Shown here: in pieces, positions 1-7,622 of the stretch | How the letters are laid out: the number at the start of each line of letters is the position of its first letter | How positions within the stretch are numbered: position 1 is the first letter of the stretch | Source of the DNA: Geodermatophilus pulveris | GTDB lineage: Bacteria > Actinomycetota > Actinomycetes > Mycobacteriales > Geodermatophilaceae | DNA: 64,000 bases | Assembly (NCBI RefSeq): GCF_900188375.1 | Contig: NZ_FZOO01000005.1 | Span: 124,001 to 188,000 of the forward strand | Direction of reading: 5' to 3' | Notes under the pieces: model-generated | Told to the model about the DNA's origin: nothing | The model's input: only the letters and a program-made list of their open reading frames with translations | The model's database searches: none | Program-made: the position numbers and the translations under genes

Positions 1-1
1 C

Positions 2-253
2 ACGCTGGCCCGGTGGCGGATCATCGCCTCGACGCCCCGGCTGCGCTACCGGGCGGCGGGGTACGAGCGGGCGACGGCGCAGATGCTCCTCGACGAGCTG
101 GGGGTCGCCGAGGACGGCGACCCCGCCGTCGTCGTGGTCACCGCGCACTTCTCCGCCTACACGCAGGCGCTGCTGCGCTGGGGCGCCTCCGGCGGCACGC
201 TGCCGTTGGAGGAGGTCGCCGCGGAGGCCATGGCCGTGCTGCGCGGGATGTGA
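2..253 (+). CDS. TetR-family regulator, C-terminal part (5' end outside window)
   Basis: The reading frame is open from the window edge to a TGA at 251-253 and encodes about 83 residues. It contains an RYRAAGYERATAQMLLDEL helix followed by VVVVTAHFSAYTQALLRWG, typical of the helical ligand-binding and dimerisation domain of TetR-type repressors, ending with a helix (EEVAAEAMAVLRGM). The DNA-binding helix-turn-helix would lie upstream and is not visible, so family membership is inferred from the C-terminal pattern only. The stop codon lies within the first unit of a 14-bp tandem repeat. Confidence 0.6.
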   Translation, partial: TLARWRIIASTPRLRYRAAGYERATAQMLLDELGVAEDGDPAVVVVTAHFSAYTQALLRWGASGGTLPLEEVAAEAMAVLRGM

Positions 254-324
254 GCCGCGGGATGTGAGCCGCGGGATGTGAGCCGCGGGATGTGAGCCGC
301 GGGATGTGAGCCGCGGGATGTGAG
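241..324. repeat. 14-bp tandem repeat, six units, spanning the TetR stop codon
   Basis: Five perfect direct copies of CCGCGGGATGTGAG run from 255 to 324. They are preceded by a near-perfect copy (241-254, first base differs) that forms the last codons and stop of the TetR-like gene. Each unit carries a TGA, so loss or gain of units leaves the protein end unchanged. Confidence 0.9.
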
Positions 325-326
325 CC

Positions 327-1652
327 TCAGGGGGCGCGGAGCTCGACGACGGCCACCTCGGGGCGGGCGCCGACCCGCATCGGCGGCCCCCAGAACCCCG
401 CGCCGGTCGTGACGTACAGCTGGGTGTCGCCGACCCGGGACAGCCCCTGCACCGCCGGCTGGTCCAACCGCACCGCGTAGTCGAAGGGCCACAGCTGCCC
501 GCCGTGCGTGTGCCCGGACAGCTGCAGGCCCACGCCCGCGGCCGCGGCCTGGGCCACCTGCACCGGCTGGTGGGCCATCAGCACCACGGGGACGGCGTCG
601 TCGCGGCCGTCGAGGGCCGCGTCGAGGTCGGCGCCGTGCCCGGGCACCCCCGAGCCCAGCGCCGTCCGGTCGTCGATGCCGGCCAGGTCCACGTACGCAC
701 CGCCCCGCCGGATCGGCACCCGCTCGTTGCGCAGCACCTCGACGCCGAGTGTCGGCAGGTGCCGCAGCCAGGTCTCGGTGTCGACGAAGTACTCGTGGTT
801 GCCGGTGACGAAGTAGACGCCCTGCCCGCTCACCAGGTCGGCCAGCGGGGCGGCCTCCTCGCGCAGCTCGGACAGCTCGCCGTCGACCAGGTCGCCGACG
901 ATCGCCACGACGTCGGGCCGCTGGGCGTTTACGATGTCCACCAGCCGCTCGAACCGCCGCCCGCCGTACAGCGCCGAGAGGTGCCCGTCGGAGAAGGTGA
1001 CGATCCGCAGGCCGTCCAGGGCCGGGTCCAGCCCGGCCAGGGTGACCGGCACCCGGCGGACGACGGGCGGGCTGTTGGCGAAGTAGGCCCCGACCCCCGC
1101 CGTGCCCACCGCCGCCACGCCGGCCGTGGCGGCCAGCCCCCGCGCCAGCAGCAGCCGGCGCGCGGGGTCGATGACATCGTCGTCCTCCGGACGACCACCG
1201 CGGCCAGGTGCCGTCCCGACCGCCGGGGAGCCGACGTGGGCCCCGACCGGCACCGGCACCGCCGCGCGGGTCCACCCGCGCAGCAGCAGCCGCACCGGCT
1301 CGAGGGCCAGCAGGGTCAGGAACAGGTAGAAGAGCACGCCCAGCCAGCCGAAGCCGACCCACTGCAGCACGGTGGTCGCCGCGGAGTCCTCGCGCCGGAG
1401 GACGACCGCGGCCATGGGCAGCGGGGCCAGCAGCAGCAGGCCCAGGGTGAGCAGCCGCCGGGCGCGGCCCGGGACGGTGGTGCTGTGGGCCACCCGCCAC
1501 CACACGTAGCCGTGCAGGACGACGATGGCCAGGAGGACGACGGTGACGAACCCCAGCAGGCCGATCAGGGACAGCGGACGGACCTCCTCGTCCCCCTGGA
1601 GGGACCACCCCGCCCCCTGCAGGGAGGCCGGTCGAGGCTCGCAGCGGCCCAC
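327..1652 (-). CDS. Membrane-anchored calcineurin-like metallophosphoesterase (YkuE type)
   Basis: A likely phosphoesterase of up to 441 residues. Three hydrophobic segments in the first ~130 residues anchor it in the membrane, followed by a variable linker and a C-terminal calcineurin-like domain. The metal-binding motifs are all present in order: SDGH, GDLVD, GNHE, an isolated AHQP histidine and GHTHGGQ. This matches the YkuE-like membrane phosphoesterase family; the substrate is unknown. The start is uncertain: GTG at 1652 lies in a sequence resembling the dispersed intergenic repeat, and a GAGGAGG ribosome site only fits a downstream CTG near 1577. It follows the CYTH-CHAD gene by about 30 bp, so the two are probably co-transcribed. 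Confidence 0.85.
   Translation of the reverse strand: MGRCEPRPASLQGAGWSLQGDEEVRPLSLIGLLGFVTVVLLAIVVLHGYVWWRVAHSTTVPGRARRLLTLGLLLLAPLPMAAVVLRREDSAATTVLQWVGFGWLGVLFYLFLTLLALEPVRLLLRGWTRAAVPVPVGAHVGSPAVGTAPGRGGRPEDDDVIDPARRLLLARGLAATAGVAAVGTAGVGAYFANSPPVVRRVPVTLAGLDPALDGLRIVTFSDGHLSALYGGRRFERLVDIVNAQRPDVVAIVGDLVDGELSELREEAAPLADLVSGQGVYFVTGNHEYFVDTETWLRHLPTLGVEVLRNERVPIRRGGAYVDLAGIDDRTALGSGVPGHGADLDAALDGRDDAVPVVLMAHQPVQVAQAAAAGVGLQLSGHTHGGQLWPFDYAVRLDQPAVQGLSRVGDTQLYVTTGAGFWGPPMRVGARPEVAVVELRAP
1600..1650 (-). repeat. Possible diverged copy of the dispersed intergenic repeat
   Basis: Read on the minus strand this stretch contains CTGCGAGCCT, then CCCTGCAGGGGGC and GGTGGTCCCT, elements shared with the repeat family at 43814 and 36016. 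The order and spacing differ, so the assignment is tentative. Confidence 0.35.
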
Positions 1653-1682
1653 CGAGGGGCCGGCCCGAGCGGGGGGACCCGC

Positions 1683-3278
1683 TCAGCCTAGGCGGACGAC
1701 GGTCGTGATCGCCCGGCGCAGCTCCGGCTCCACGACCCAGAAGCCGTCCTCGGACGCGGCCGCCCGGACCTCCTCCAGGCCGTGCAACCGGCCGAAGGTC
1801 CAGGCGTTCTCGCCCGCCGCGAAGGCGGCCAGGCCCACCCGGACGGCGACCTCCCGGGTGACGACGGTGTCCTGCGCCGCGCCCAGCAGCTCCTGCACCT
1901 GCTTGGCGCAGGAGATCAGCGCGGTGGCCGGCTCGCCGAGCGTGCCCACCGCGACCTCCGCGGTGTACCGCACCCGCTTGGTGGCCTTGCGCACCTCGTG
2001 CAGCGCCAGGTGGCGGGCCTCCCCGGCGGCCTCGCGCGCCACCTCGATCTCCCCGCGCAGCCGCTTGCCGCTGCGCCGGACGGCGTCGGCGAGCACGCCC
2101 GGGGCCGGGGCGGCGGCCAGCTCGGTCAGCGGCGGGTCGGCCAGCAGCGCGTCGAGGGCGTCGAGCAGCAGCAGGTAGCGCCGCTCGGTGAGGGTGCGCC
2201 CGACCTGGCGGGCGCCGGCCCCGTGGTCCTTGGCCTCGGTCTGCTGCAGCCGGGCGGCGACCGGGCCGAGCACCAGCTCCGGGGGCTGGGCGGCGACCAG
2301 CGCGCGCAGGTGGGACAGCGCCACCTCGGTGTCCCGGGCGCCGGAGAGCTCGGCACCCACCCACTGCAGCTCCACGCGCAGCGGGTCGGTGCGCTCCCGG
2401 ACCAGCACCGGGCGGAAGGCGGCCAGGATGCTGCGCAGCCGGCGGCAGGCCACCCGCAGGTCGTGCACCCCCTCGGGCTGCTCGGTGCGCACCGCGAGGT
2501 CGGCGTCGCGCAGCGCCTGGAGCTGGCCGGCCACCGCCCCCAGCACGACCTCTCCCGCCGTGCGCACGGGGACCGCCCTCCCCTTCTTGCCCTTGCCGCC
2601 CTTCTTGCCCTTCCCGTCCCGCTCCCCCGCGGCCGGGGCGGGGCCGGGCACCACCGGCCCGGGCAGCCGGCCCTCCAGCACCCGGCCCAGCTTGGAGGAC
2701 GCGGCGGAGGGGCGGGCGCCGGCCGCGACGAGCCGCTCGCCGACCGCCTCGAGCAGTGCCTCGTCGCCGTCGACCAGCTCGACCTCGACCTCCCGCCAGC
2801 CCGTGACGGTGGTCGGCTCGCCGGGTCCGGTTGCCAGGGCGGTGCCGACGACGGAGTCGTCGGCCACCTCGGCCAGCACCCGGCCGTCGCCGTCGAGCAG
2901 CCGGTGCACCACCCGGCGGGTGGTGATCGTCGCGACCGGCGCGGCCGCGGCGGTCCCCAGCAGGCCGAGCACGGGGGCGACGACGGCACGCGGGGCGGTC
3001 CGGGCGGCCCGGCCGGCCGGCTGGTGCAGCTCCCGCCGGGAGCCGCCCTTCCCGGGCAGCTTGAGGTGCCAACCGGCGTCGGTGCCGCCGGTGCGCCGCC
3101 GCAGCGTCACCCGGGCGCGCAGCAGCCGCAGGTCCGGCGTGTCGTGGTAGGTGGCCTCCAGCGACTGCTCCTCCGGCGCACCGACCGCCACGACGCCCCC
3201 GGCGCCGGTGAGGTCGGGGAGGGAGAAGGTGTCGTCGGCCTCGTACTTGCGCTCGACCTCGACGTGCTCGGTGGTCAC
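1683..3278 (-). CDS. CYTH-CHAD domain protein
   Basis: A 531-residue protein with an N-terminal CYTH domain (about residues 5-210), recognisable from the ExExK signature at residues 7-11 (EVERK), and a C-terminal CHAD domain (about 245-525) rich in conserved His, Arg and Lys (VHDLRVACRRLRSILAAF; HEVRKATKRVRY). The domains are joined by a Lys/Gly linker (GKGKKGGKGKKG). CYTH enzymes act on triphosphates and CHAD domains bind polyphosphate, so a role in inorganic polyphosphate handling is likely but inferred. The GTG start has no ribosome site; a -10-like TACGGT lies 6 nt upstream, suggesting a leaderless mRNA. The metallophosphoesterase gene follows. Confidence 0.9.
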   Translation of the reverse strand: MTTEHVEVERKYEADDTFSLPDLTGAGGVVAVGAPEEQSLEATYHDTPDLRLLRARVTLRRRTGGTDAGWHLKLPGKGGSRRELHQPAGRAARTAPRAVVAPVLGLLGTAAAAPVATITTRRVVHRLLDGDGRVLAEVADDSVVGTALATGPGEPTTVTGWREVEVELVDGDEALLEAVGERLVAAGARPSAASSKLGRVLEGRLPGPVVPGPAPAAGERDGKGKKGGKGKKGRAVPVRTAGEVVLGAVAGQLQALRDADLAVRTEQPEGVHDLRVACRRLRSILAAFRPVLVRERTDPLRVELQWVGAELSGARDTEVALSHLRALVAAQPPELVLGPVAARLQQTEAKDHGAGARQVGRTLTERRYLLLLDALDALLADPPLTELAAAPAPGVLADAVRRSGKRLRGEIEVAREAAGEARHLALHEVRKATKRVRYTAEVAVGTLGEPATALISCAKQVQELLGAAQDTVVTREVAVRVGLAAFAAGENAWTFGRLHGLEEVRAAASEDGFWVVEPELRRAITTVVRLG

Positions 3279-3284
3279 CGTGCC

Positions 3285-3290
3285 ACCGTA
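3285..3290 (-). promoter_or_regulatory. Putative -10 box, leaderless start of CYTH-CHAD gene
   Basis: On the minus strand TACGGT is followed by exactly six bases and then the GTG start at 3278, placing the transcription start at or next to the start codon. Confidence 0.45.
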
Positions 3291-3408
3291 GGCAGCTCAC
3301 CTCGCGTGGGCACGTCCGCCGGGCACGTGATGTTCGGTCGGTGTCCCGGTTGGGCACGGTCGTCCGGAGGGTCCACGCGGACCCCCGTGGACGAGGGGAG
3401 CCGACCCG

Positions 3409-4278
3409 GTGTTGAGCGAGCGAGAGCTGTCCGCGGCGATCGGCAGCACGGCTTACGGGCCCGACGGCGAGAAGATCGGCACGGTCGAGCACTTCTTCAC
3501 CGACGACCGCACCGGGGCCGCCACCTGGGTGGCGGTCTCCACGGGGCTGTTCGGCACCCGGCACAGCGTGGTCCCCGCGGCCGACGCCACCTTCGCCGAC
3601 GGCAGCGTGCGGCTGCCCGTCACCCGGGACGCCGTCCGCGCCGCCCCGTCGGTGCCCGACCAGCACCTCGCCCCGGAGGACGAGGCGCTGCTGCGCCGGC
3701 ACTACGGCCTGGACACCGGCCTGCCCGCCGGCCCGGCCCCCGCCGCCGCAGCCGGGGACGACGCCACCACCCACGACCTGTCCCGGCTGCCGCGCGACAC
3801 CGCGTCGGCGCCCGCCCGGCAGGACACCGTCGACATCGACCGCTCCGCGGACCGCGGGGGGACCGTGCCGGTGTCCGCCGTCCCCTCACCCCCTGCCGCC
3901 GGCGCCATGACCCGCAGCGAGGAGCAGCTGCGGGTGACCCTGCAGCGCCACCCGGCCAAGCGGGTGCGGGTGGTGAAGTACGTGGTCACCGAGGAGGTGA
4001 CGGTCACCGTCCCGGTCCGCCGGGAGGAGATCCGGGTCGAGGAGGTGCCCCTGGACGCCGACGCGCCCGCGGCGGCCACCGGCACGGGAACCGGCACCGG
4101 CCTGCCCGAGGTGATCGTGCTGCACGCCGAGCGGCCGGTGGTCACCACCGAGGTCGTGCCGGTCGAGCGGGTGCTGCTGAGCACCGAGGTGGTCACCGAG
4201 CACGTGCAGGTCCGGGACACCGTGCGCCGCGAGCAGGTGGACGTCGACCAGGACCGCGTCCCGGCCCCGCGCCCGTGA
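3409..4278 (+). CDS. PRC-barrel and DUF2382 (YsnF/AvaK) domain protein
   Basis: A 289-residue soluble protein. The first ~80 residues form a PRC-barrel-like domain (YGPDGEKIGTVEHFFTDD then TWVAVSTGLFGTRHSVVP), and residues ~165-285 form a DUF2382 domain with alternating charged beta-rich repeats (KRVRVVKYVVTEEVTVTVPV; VTTEVVPVERVLLSTEVV). Proteins with this pairing are linked to envelope or desiccation stress in actinobacteria, but no biochemical role is established. The GTG start (GTG-TTG-AGC) follows a GAGGGGA ribosome site. The stop overlaps the next gene's GTG. Confidence 0.85.
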   Translation: MLSERELSAAIGSTAYGPDGEKIGTVEHFFTDDRTGAATWVAVSTGLFGTRHSVVPAADATFADGSVRLPVTRDAVRAAPSVPDQHLAPEDEALLRRHYGLDTGLPAGPAPAAAAGDDATTHDLSRLPRDTASAPARQDTVDIDRSADRGGTVPVSAVPSPPAAGAMTRSEEQLRVTLQRHPAKRVRVVKYVVTEEVTVTVPVRREEIRVEEVPLDADAPAAATGTGTGTGLPEVIVLHAERPVVTTEVVPVERVLLSTEVVTEHVQVRDTVRREQVDVDQDRVPAPRP

Positions 4279-4670
4279 CCACGCGCCTGTCCGCGTACGT
4301 CGTCCACCGCGACGCCCGGGCCGCCCTGGACTGGCTGACCGCGGTGGGTTTCACCGAGGTCCGGCGGCAGGAGGGGTCCGACGGCGTCGTCACCCACGCC
4401 GAGGTGCGCTGGGACGACGCGGTGCTCGTGGTGGACGGCGGCGGGGAGGCCGACCCCCCGGCGCCCCCGCTGGCCGGCCAGTCCACCGGCCGGGGTCTGC
4501 ACCTGCGCGTCGACGACGTCGACGGGGTGTTCGAGCGGGCCGTCGCCGCCGGTGCCCGGCCGGTGGTCCCGCCGGAGAACACCATCTGGCACACCCGCCG
4601 GGCCCGGGTGGTCGACCCCGGCGGTCAGGAGTGGACCTTCGCGACCTACGAGCCCGGCGTCGGCTGGTGA
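4275..4670 (+). CDS. VOC (glyoxalase/bleomycin-resistance fold) family protein
   Basis: A 131-residue single VOC module with paired beta-alpha-beta repeats: AYVVHRDARAALDWLTAVGF at the start and LHLRVDDVDGVFERAVAAGA then VVDPGGQEWTFATYEP at the end. The YVxxxDAxxAxxWL pattern resembles the PhnB/glyoxalase-like subgroup. The substrate cannot be predicted. Its GTG start overlaps the stop of the PRC-barrel gene (GTGA), implying translational coupling. Confidence 0.85.
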   Translation: MTTRLSAYVVHRDARAALDWLTAVGFTEVRRQEGSDGVVTHAEVRWDDAVLVVDGGGEADPPAPPLAGQSTGRGLHLRVDDVDGVFERAVAAGARPVVPPENTIWHTRRARVVDPGGQEWTFATYEPGVGW

Positions 4671-4706
4671 CCTCCGGGCCCGGCCACGGGCCGGAACGGC
4701 CCTCCC

Positions 4707-5465
4707 TCAGCGGCGGTCGGCGAGGAAGGCCAGCCGCTGCCGGGTGGCGGTGACCTCGGCGGGGTCGACATCGGCCACCAGCACGGTCTCCACGCCGGCC
4801 GCGGTCGCCAGCAGCTCGCCCATCGGGCTGACGATGCGGCTGTCGCCGGCGTGCGGGGTGCCGTCCCCGGCGGTGCCGACCCGGTTGCAGGCCACCACGT
4901 ACGCCTGGTTCTCGATCGCCCGGGCCTGGAGCAGCGTCTGCCAGTGCAGCCGCCGGGCCGCGGGCCAGTTGGCCGTCACCAGGTAGACGTCGGTGTCCAG
5001 GGCGGCGTGCCAGAAGACGTCGGCGAAGCGCAGGTCGTAGCAGACGAACGGGGTGACCCGCAGGCCACCGACGTCCACCGTGACCGGCTTCTCGCCGGCC
5101 CGGAAGCGCTCGTGCTCCCCGCCGTGGGTGAACGGGTGCAGCTTGCGGTAGCGGTGCACCGTGCCGTCGGGGCCGGCGAGGACGAAGGAGTTGTAGGGCA
5201 GCTGACCGTCCGGGGCGACCTCCGGGCAGCTGCCGGCCACCCAGACGCCGTGCTCGGCGGCCTGCGCCTGCAGGAACCCCGCCGACGGGCCGCCCTCGGG
5301 CTCGCCGATCCCCGGCGTCATGCTGAACCCGGTCGAGAACGTCTCGCTGAGCAGCACGAACTCCGCCCCCGCGCCGGCCGCGCGGGCCACCAGCGGCGCC
5401 AGCCGGGCGTAGTTCGCCGCCCGGTCCTCCCAGACGATGTCGTGCTGGACCACCCCGAACCTCAT
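4707..5465 (-). CDS. Carbon-nitrogen hydrolase, probable omega-amidase
   Basis: A 252-residue nitrilase-superfamily protein with the catalytic triad visible: Glu in VLLSETFSTGFSM, Lys in HRYRKLHPFTHGGE and Cys in VTPFVCYDLRFADVFW. The FSTGFSM segment and short length resemble the YafV/Nit2 omega-amidases, which hydrolyse alpha-ketoglutaramate or alpha-ketosuccinamate to the keto acid and ammonia. Its ATG overlaps the stop of the upstream aminotransferase (ATGA). That pairing supports the assignment, because glutamine transaminases generate alpha-keto-omega-amides. Confidence 0.85.
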   Translation of the reverse strand: MRFGVVQHDIVWEDRAANYARLAPLVARAAGAGAEFVLLSETFSTGFSMTPGIGEPEGGPSAGFLQAQAAEHGVWVAGSCPEVAPDGQLPYNSFVLAGPDGTVHRYRKLHPFTHGGEHERFRAGEKPVTVDVGGLRVTPFVCYDLRFADVFWHAALDTDVYLVTANWPAARRLHWQTLLQARAIENQAYVVACNRVGTAGDGTPHAGDSRIVSPMGELLATAAGVETVLVADVDPAEVTATRQRLAFLADRR

Positions 5466-6652
5466 GCCGCCATCCCCTCCAGTCGCCCGACCGCCTCGCC
5501 CAGGACGGCGTCGCTCTTGCAGAACGCGAAGCGCACCAGGTGCCGACCCAGGTGCGCGTGCTGCGCGGAGTAGAAGACCACCGTCGGGACGGCGACCACC
5601 CCCGCCCGCTGGGGCAGCGCGCGGCAGAAGGCCAGCCCGTCGCCGTCGGGCTGCACCGGCCGGACGTCGACCGTGGCGAAGTAGGTGGCCTCCGGGCACA
5701 CCACCGGCAGTCCCGCGGCGGTCAGGCCCGCGACCAGGACGTCGCGGCGGCGCTCCAGGTCCCGCGCGATGCCGGCGAACCAGGCGTCGGGCAGCCCCAG
5801 GCCGGCCGCGACGGCGGGCTGGAACGGGCCGCCGTTGACGTAGGTGAGGAACTGCTTGGCCGTGCGGACGGCGGACACCAGCGGCGCCGGGCCGCAGATC
5901 CAGCCGACCTTCCAGCCGGTCACGTTGAACGTCTTCCCGGCGCTGCCGACCACGAGGGTGCGCTCCCGCATGCCCGGCACCGTGGCCACCGACGTGTGCC
6001 GGGCGCCGCCGAACACCAGGTGCTCGTAGACCTCGTCGGCCAGCACCAGCAGCTCGTGCTCCATGGCCAGCGCGGCCACCGTGCCGAGCTCCGCCCGGGT
6101 GAACACCTTGCCGGTGGGGTTGTGCGGGGTGTTGAGCAGCAGCACCCGGGCCCGCGGGGTCACCGCGGCGCGCAGCTCGGCGGCGTCGAAGGTCCAGGGG
6201 CCGGCGCCGCCCGCCGGCGGGTGCAGCGGCACCGGCCGGGCGACCCCGCCGGCCATGGCGATCCCCGCGGCGTAGCTGTCGTACATCGGCTCGAACAGCA
6301 CGACCTCGTCGCCGGGCTCGAGCAGCGCCAGCAGCGCGGCGGCGACCGCCTCGGTCGCGCCCGCGGTCACCAGCACCTCGGTGTCGGGGTCGTAGCCGTG
6401 CCCGCCGAAGCGCTGCACGTGGTCGGCGACGGCGTGGCGCAGCTCGGGGGCGCCCGGCCCCGGCGGGTACTGGTCGTGCGGCCCGCCGATCGCCGCGCGG
6501 GCGACGTCGAGCACCTCGGGCGGTCCGGGGTAGTCGGGGAAGCCCTGCCCGAGGTTGATCGACCCGGTGGCGACGGCCAGCGCGCTCATCTCGGCGAACA
6601 CCGTCGTGCCGAAGCCCTGGAGGCGGGACGACAGGTACGGCGCGCGGGTCAT
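5462..6652 (-). CDS. Class I/II PLP aminotransferase (kynurenine/glutamine transaminase K or methionine aminotransferase type)
   Basis: A 396-residue fold-type I aminotransferase. The N-terminal INLGQGFPDYPGPPEV motif, the NTPHNPTGK segment and the PLP-lysine site SAGKTFNVTGWKVGW are those of the KAT/YbdL subgroup, which transaminate kynurenine, methionine or glutamine with keto acids. The overlapping omega-amidase downstream suggests a two-step glutamine-transaminase and omega-amidase route, e.g. salvage of the methionine keto acid. No ribosome site is seen; CAGGCT lies 6 nt before ATG, suggesting a leaderless mRNA. A parS site lies just upstream. Confidence 0.88.
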   Translation of the reverse strand: MTRAPYLSSRLQGFGTTVFAEMSALAVATGSINLGQGFPDYPGPPEVLDVARAAIGGPHDQYPPGPGAPELRHAVADHVQRFGGHGYDPDTEVLVTAGATEAVAAALLALLEPGDEVVLFEPMYDSYAAGIAMAGGVARPVPLHPPAGGAGPWTFDAAELRAAVTPRARVLLLNTPHNPTGKVFTRAELGTVAALAMEHELLVLADEVYEHLVFGGARHTSVATVPGMRERTLVVGSAGKTFNVTGWKVGWICGPAPLVSAVRTAKQFLTYVNGGPFQPAVAAGLGLPDAWFAGIARDLERRRDVLVAGLTAAGLPVVCPEATYFATVDVRPVQPDGDGLAFCRALPQRAGVVAVPTVVFYSAQHAHLGRHLVRFAFCKSDAVLGEAVGRLEGMAA

Positions 6653-6658
6653 GCCACC

Positions 6659-6664
6659 AGCCTG
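6659..6664 (-). promoter_or_regulatory. Putative -10 box, leaderless start of aminotransferase
   Basis: On the minus strand CAGGCT is separated from the ATG at 6652 by six bases. It lies directly beside the parS site at 6668. Confidence 0.35.
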
Positions 6665-6667
6665 GCA

Positions 6668-6681
6668 GTTCCACGTGGAAC
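6668..6681. promoter_or_regulatory. parS site (ParB-binding)
   Basis: GTTCCACGTGGAAC is a perfect 14-bp palindrome matching the core of actinobacterial parS. It lies in the 34-bp spacer between the S4 and aminotransferase genes. Confidence 0.9.
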
Positions 6682-6686
6682 CGCGC

Positions 6687-6911
6687 TCAGCGGACCCGCA
6701 CGTCCTCCATGCCCTCCACGCTCACCACGTCGCCGCGGCGCACCTGCCGCCCGCGCCGCTCCTCGGGCTCGCCGTTGACGCGGATGGCGCCGGTGAGCAG
6801 CACGTCCTTCACCTGGGCGCCGGTCGGGACGGCGTCCACCAGCTTGAGCAGCTGCCCCAGCCGGATGGACTCCTCCCCCGGCCGCAGGTGCACGGTGCGC
6901 ACGCTCACCAC
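6687..6911 (-). CDS. S4-domain RNA-binding protein (YbcJ-like)
   Basis: A 74-residue protein consisting almost entirely of an S4 RNA-binding fold (IRLGQLLKLVDAVPTGAQV then VRVNGEPEERRGRQVRRGD). Small stand-alone S4 proteins of this kind (YbcJ/RlbA-like) bind structured RNA, probably ribosomal. The 5' end overlaps the MOSC gene stop. Three GTG codons are close together (6911, 6908, 6902); 6908 gives the usual GTGA overlap with the upstream stop. Confidence 0.85.
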   Translation of the reverse strand: MVSVRTVHLRPGEESIRLGQLLKLVDAVPTGAQVKDVLLTGAIRVNGEPEERRGRQVRRGDVVSVEGMEDVRVR

Positions 6912-7621
6912 CCGGCCAGCTCGTCGCCCACGGCCACGGGGCCCGGCCGGCTGACCAGCGCGGCGATCGCCAGGCAGCCGTTCCGCTCGCGGTGGACCGC
7001 CTTCAGGACGCCGGTGTCACGGCCGATCCCACCGGGCTGCGGGCGGGTCACCATGACGCAGCGGGGCACCTGCGCGACGACGTCCAGCCCGGCGCCACCG
7101 AGCCACACCCGCTGCCCGACCAGCGCGTCCTCCCCCTCGCCGTCGAGCACGACGTTGGCGCGGAACCGGCGCCGGTCCCAGGTGCCCAGCGTGCCGGTGG
7201 ACACCAGGGAGACCCGGGTCCGCGAGCTGTCGTGGAAGGCGCCGCGGGCCCCGGCGAAGGTGTCCCAGTCGTACTCGCCGTCCTCCCCCACCCCGAAGGG
7301 GTTCTCGTAGTGCCGCTCCCCCGGCGCGTCGGTGGCGGACCGCAGCGTCACCGGGCGGCCCAGCCGCTCCGAGAGGACGGCGTCCTCCGACGTGACGGAC
7401 CCGTCCGGCAGCACCACCGCCACGGTGCCGTCGCCGCGCATCCGGCCGGTGAGGAACAGCAGGTCGGGGACCCGCCGGGCGGTCAGGCCCAGGCCGGTGG
7501 TGGCGTCGAACAGCGCCCACCGGCGGTCGCCGGCCAGCCCCTCGGGCCCGACCTCGGCGCCCGCCAGCCGCTCCCCCTGCAGCGACTTGACCGGGTAGCG
7601 CCACAGCTCGGCGACCCGCAC
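6905..7621 (-). CDS. MOSC domain-containing protein
   Basis: A 238-residue protein beginning VRVAELWRYPVKSLQGE, the typical MOSC N-terminal (beta-barrel) motif, and containing GLAGDRRWALFD and a C-terminal MOSC core with a conserved Cys (VAQVPRCVMVTRPQPG). MOSC proteins relate to molybdenum-cofactor sulfurases and the amidoxime-reducing mARC family and use the Cys for sulfur or Mo ligation. I chose the GTG at 7621 because homology begins there and a GGAGAG ribosome site precedes it; longer starts add a low-complexity tail. It sits one base after the mutarotase stop. Confidence 0.85.
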   Translation of the reverse strand: MRVAELWRYPVKSLQGERLAGAEVGPEGLAGDRRWALFDATTGLGLTARRVPDLLFLTGRMRGDGTVAVVLPDGSVTSEDAVLSERLGRPVTLRSATDAPGERHYENPFGVGEDGEYDWDTFAGARGAFHDSSRTRVSLVSTGTLGTWDRRRFRANVVLDGEGEDALVGQRVWLGGAGLDVVAQVPRCVMVTRPQPGGIGRDTGVLKAVHRERNGCLAIAALVSRPGPVAVGDELAGW

Positions 7622-7622
7622 G

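Noticed and set aside
157-3774. A 1205-codon open frame on the minus strand overlapping three genes
   Set aside because: Arginine- and proline-rich translation with no domain; it is the antisense or shifted shadow of the metallophosphoesterase, CYTH-CHAD and PRC-barrel genes in very GC-rich DNA.
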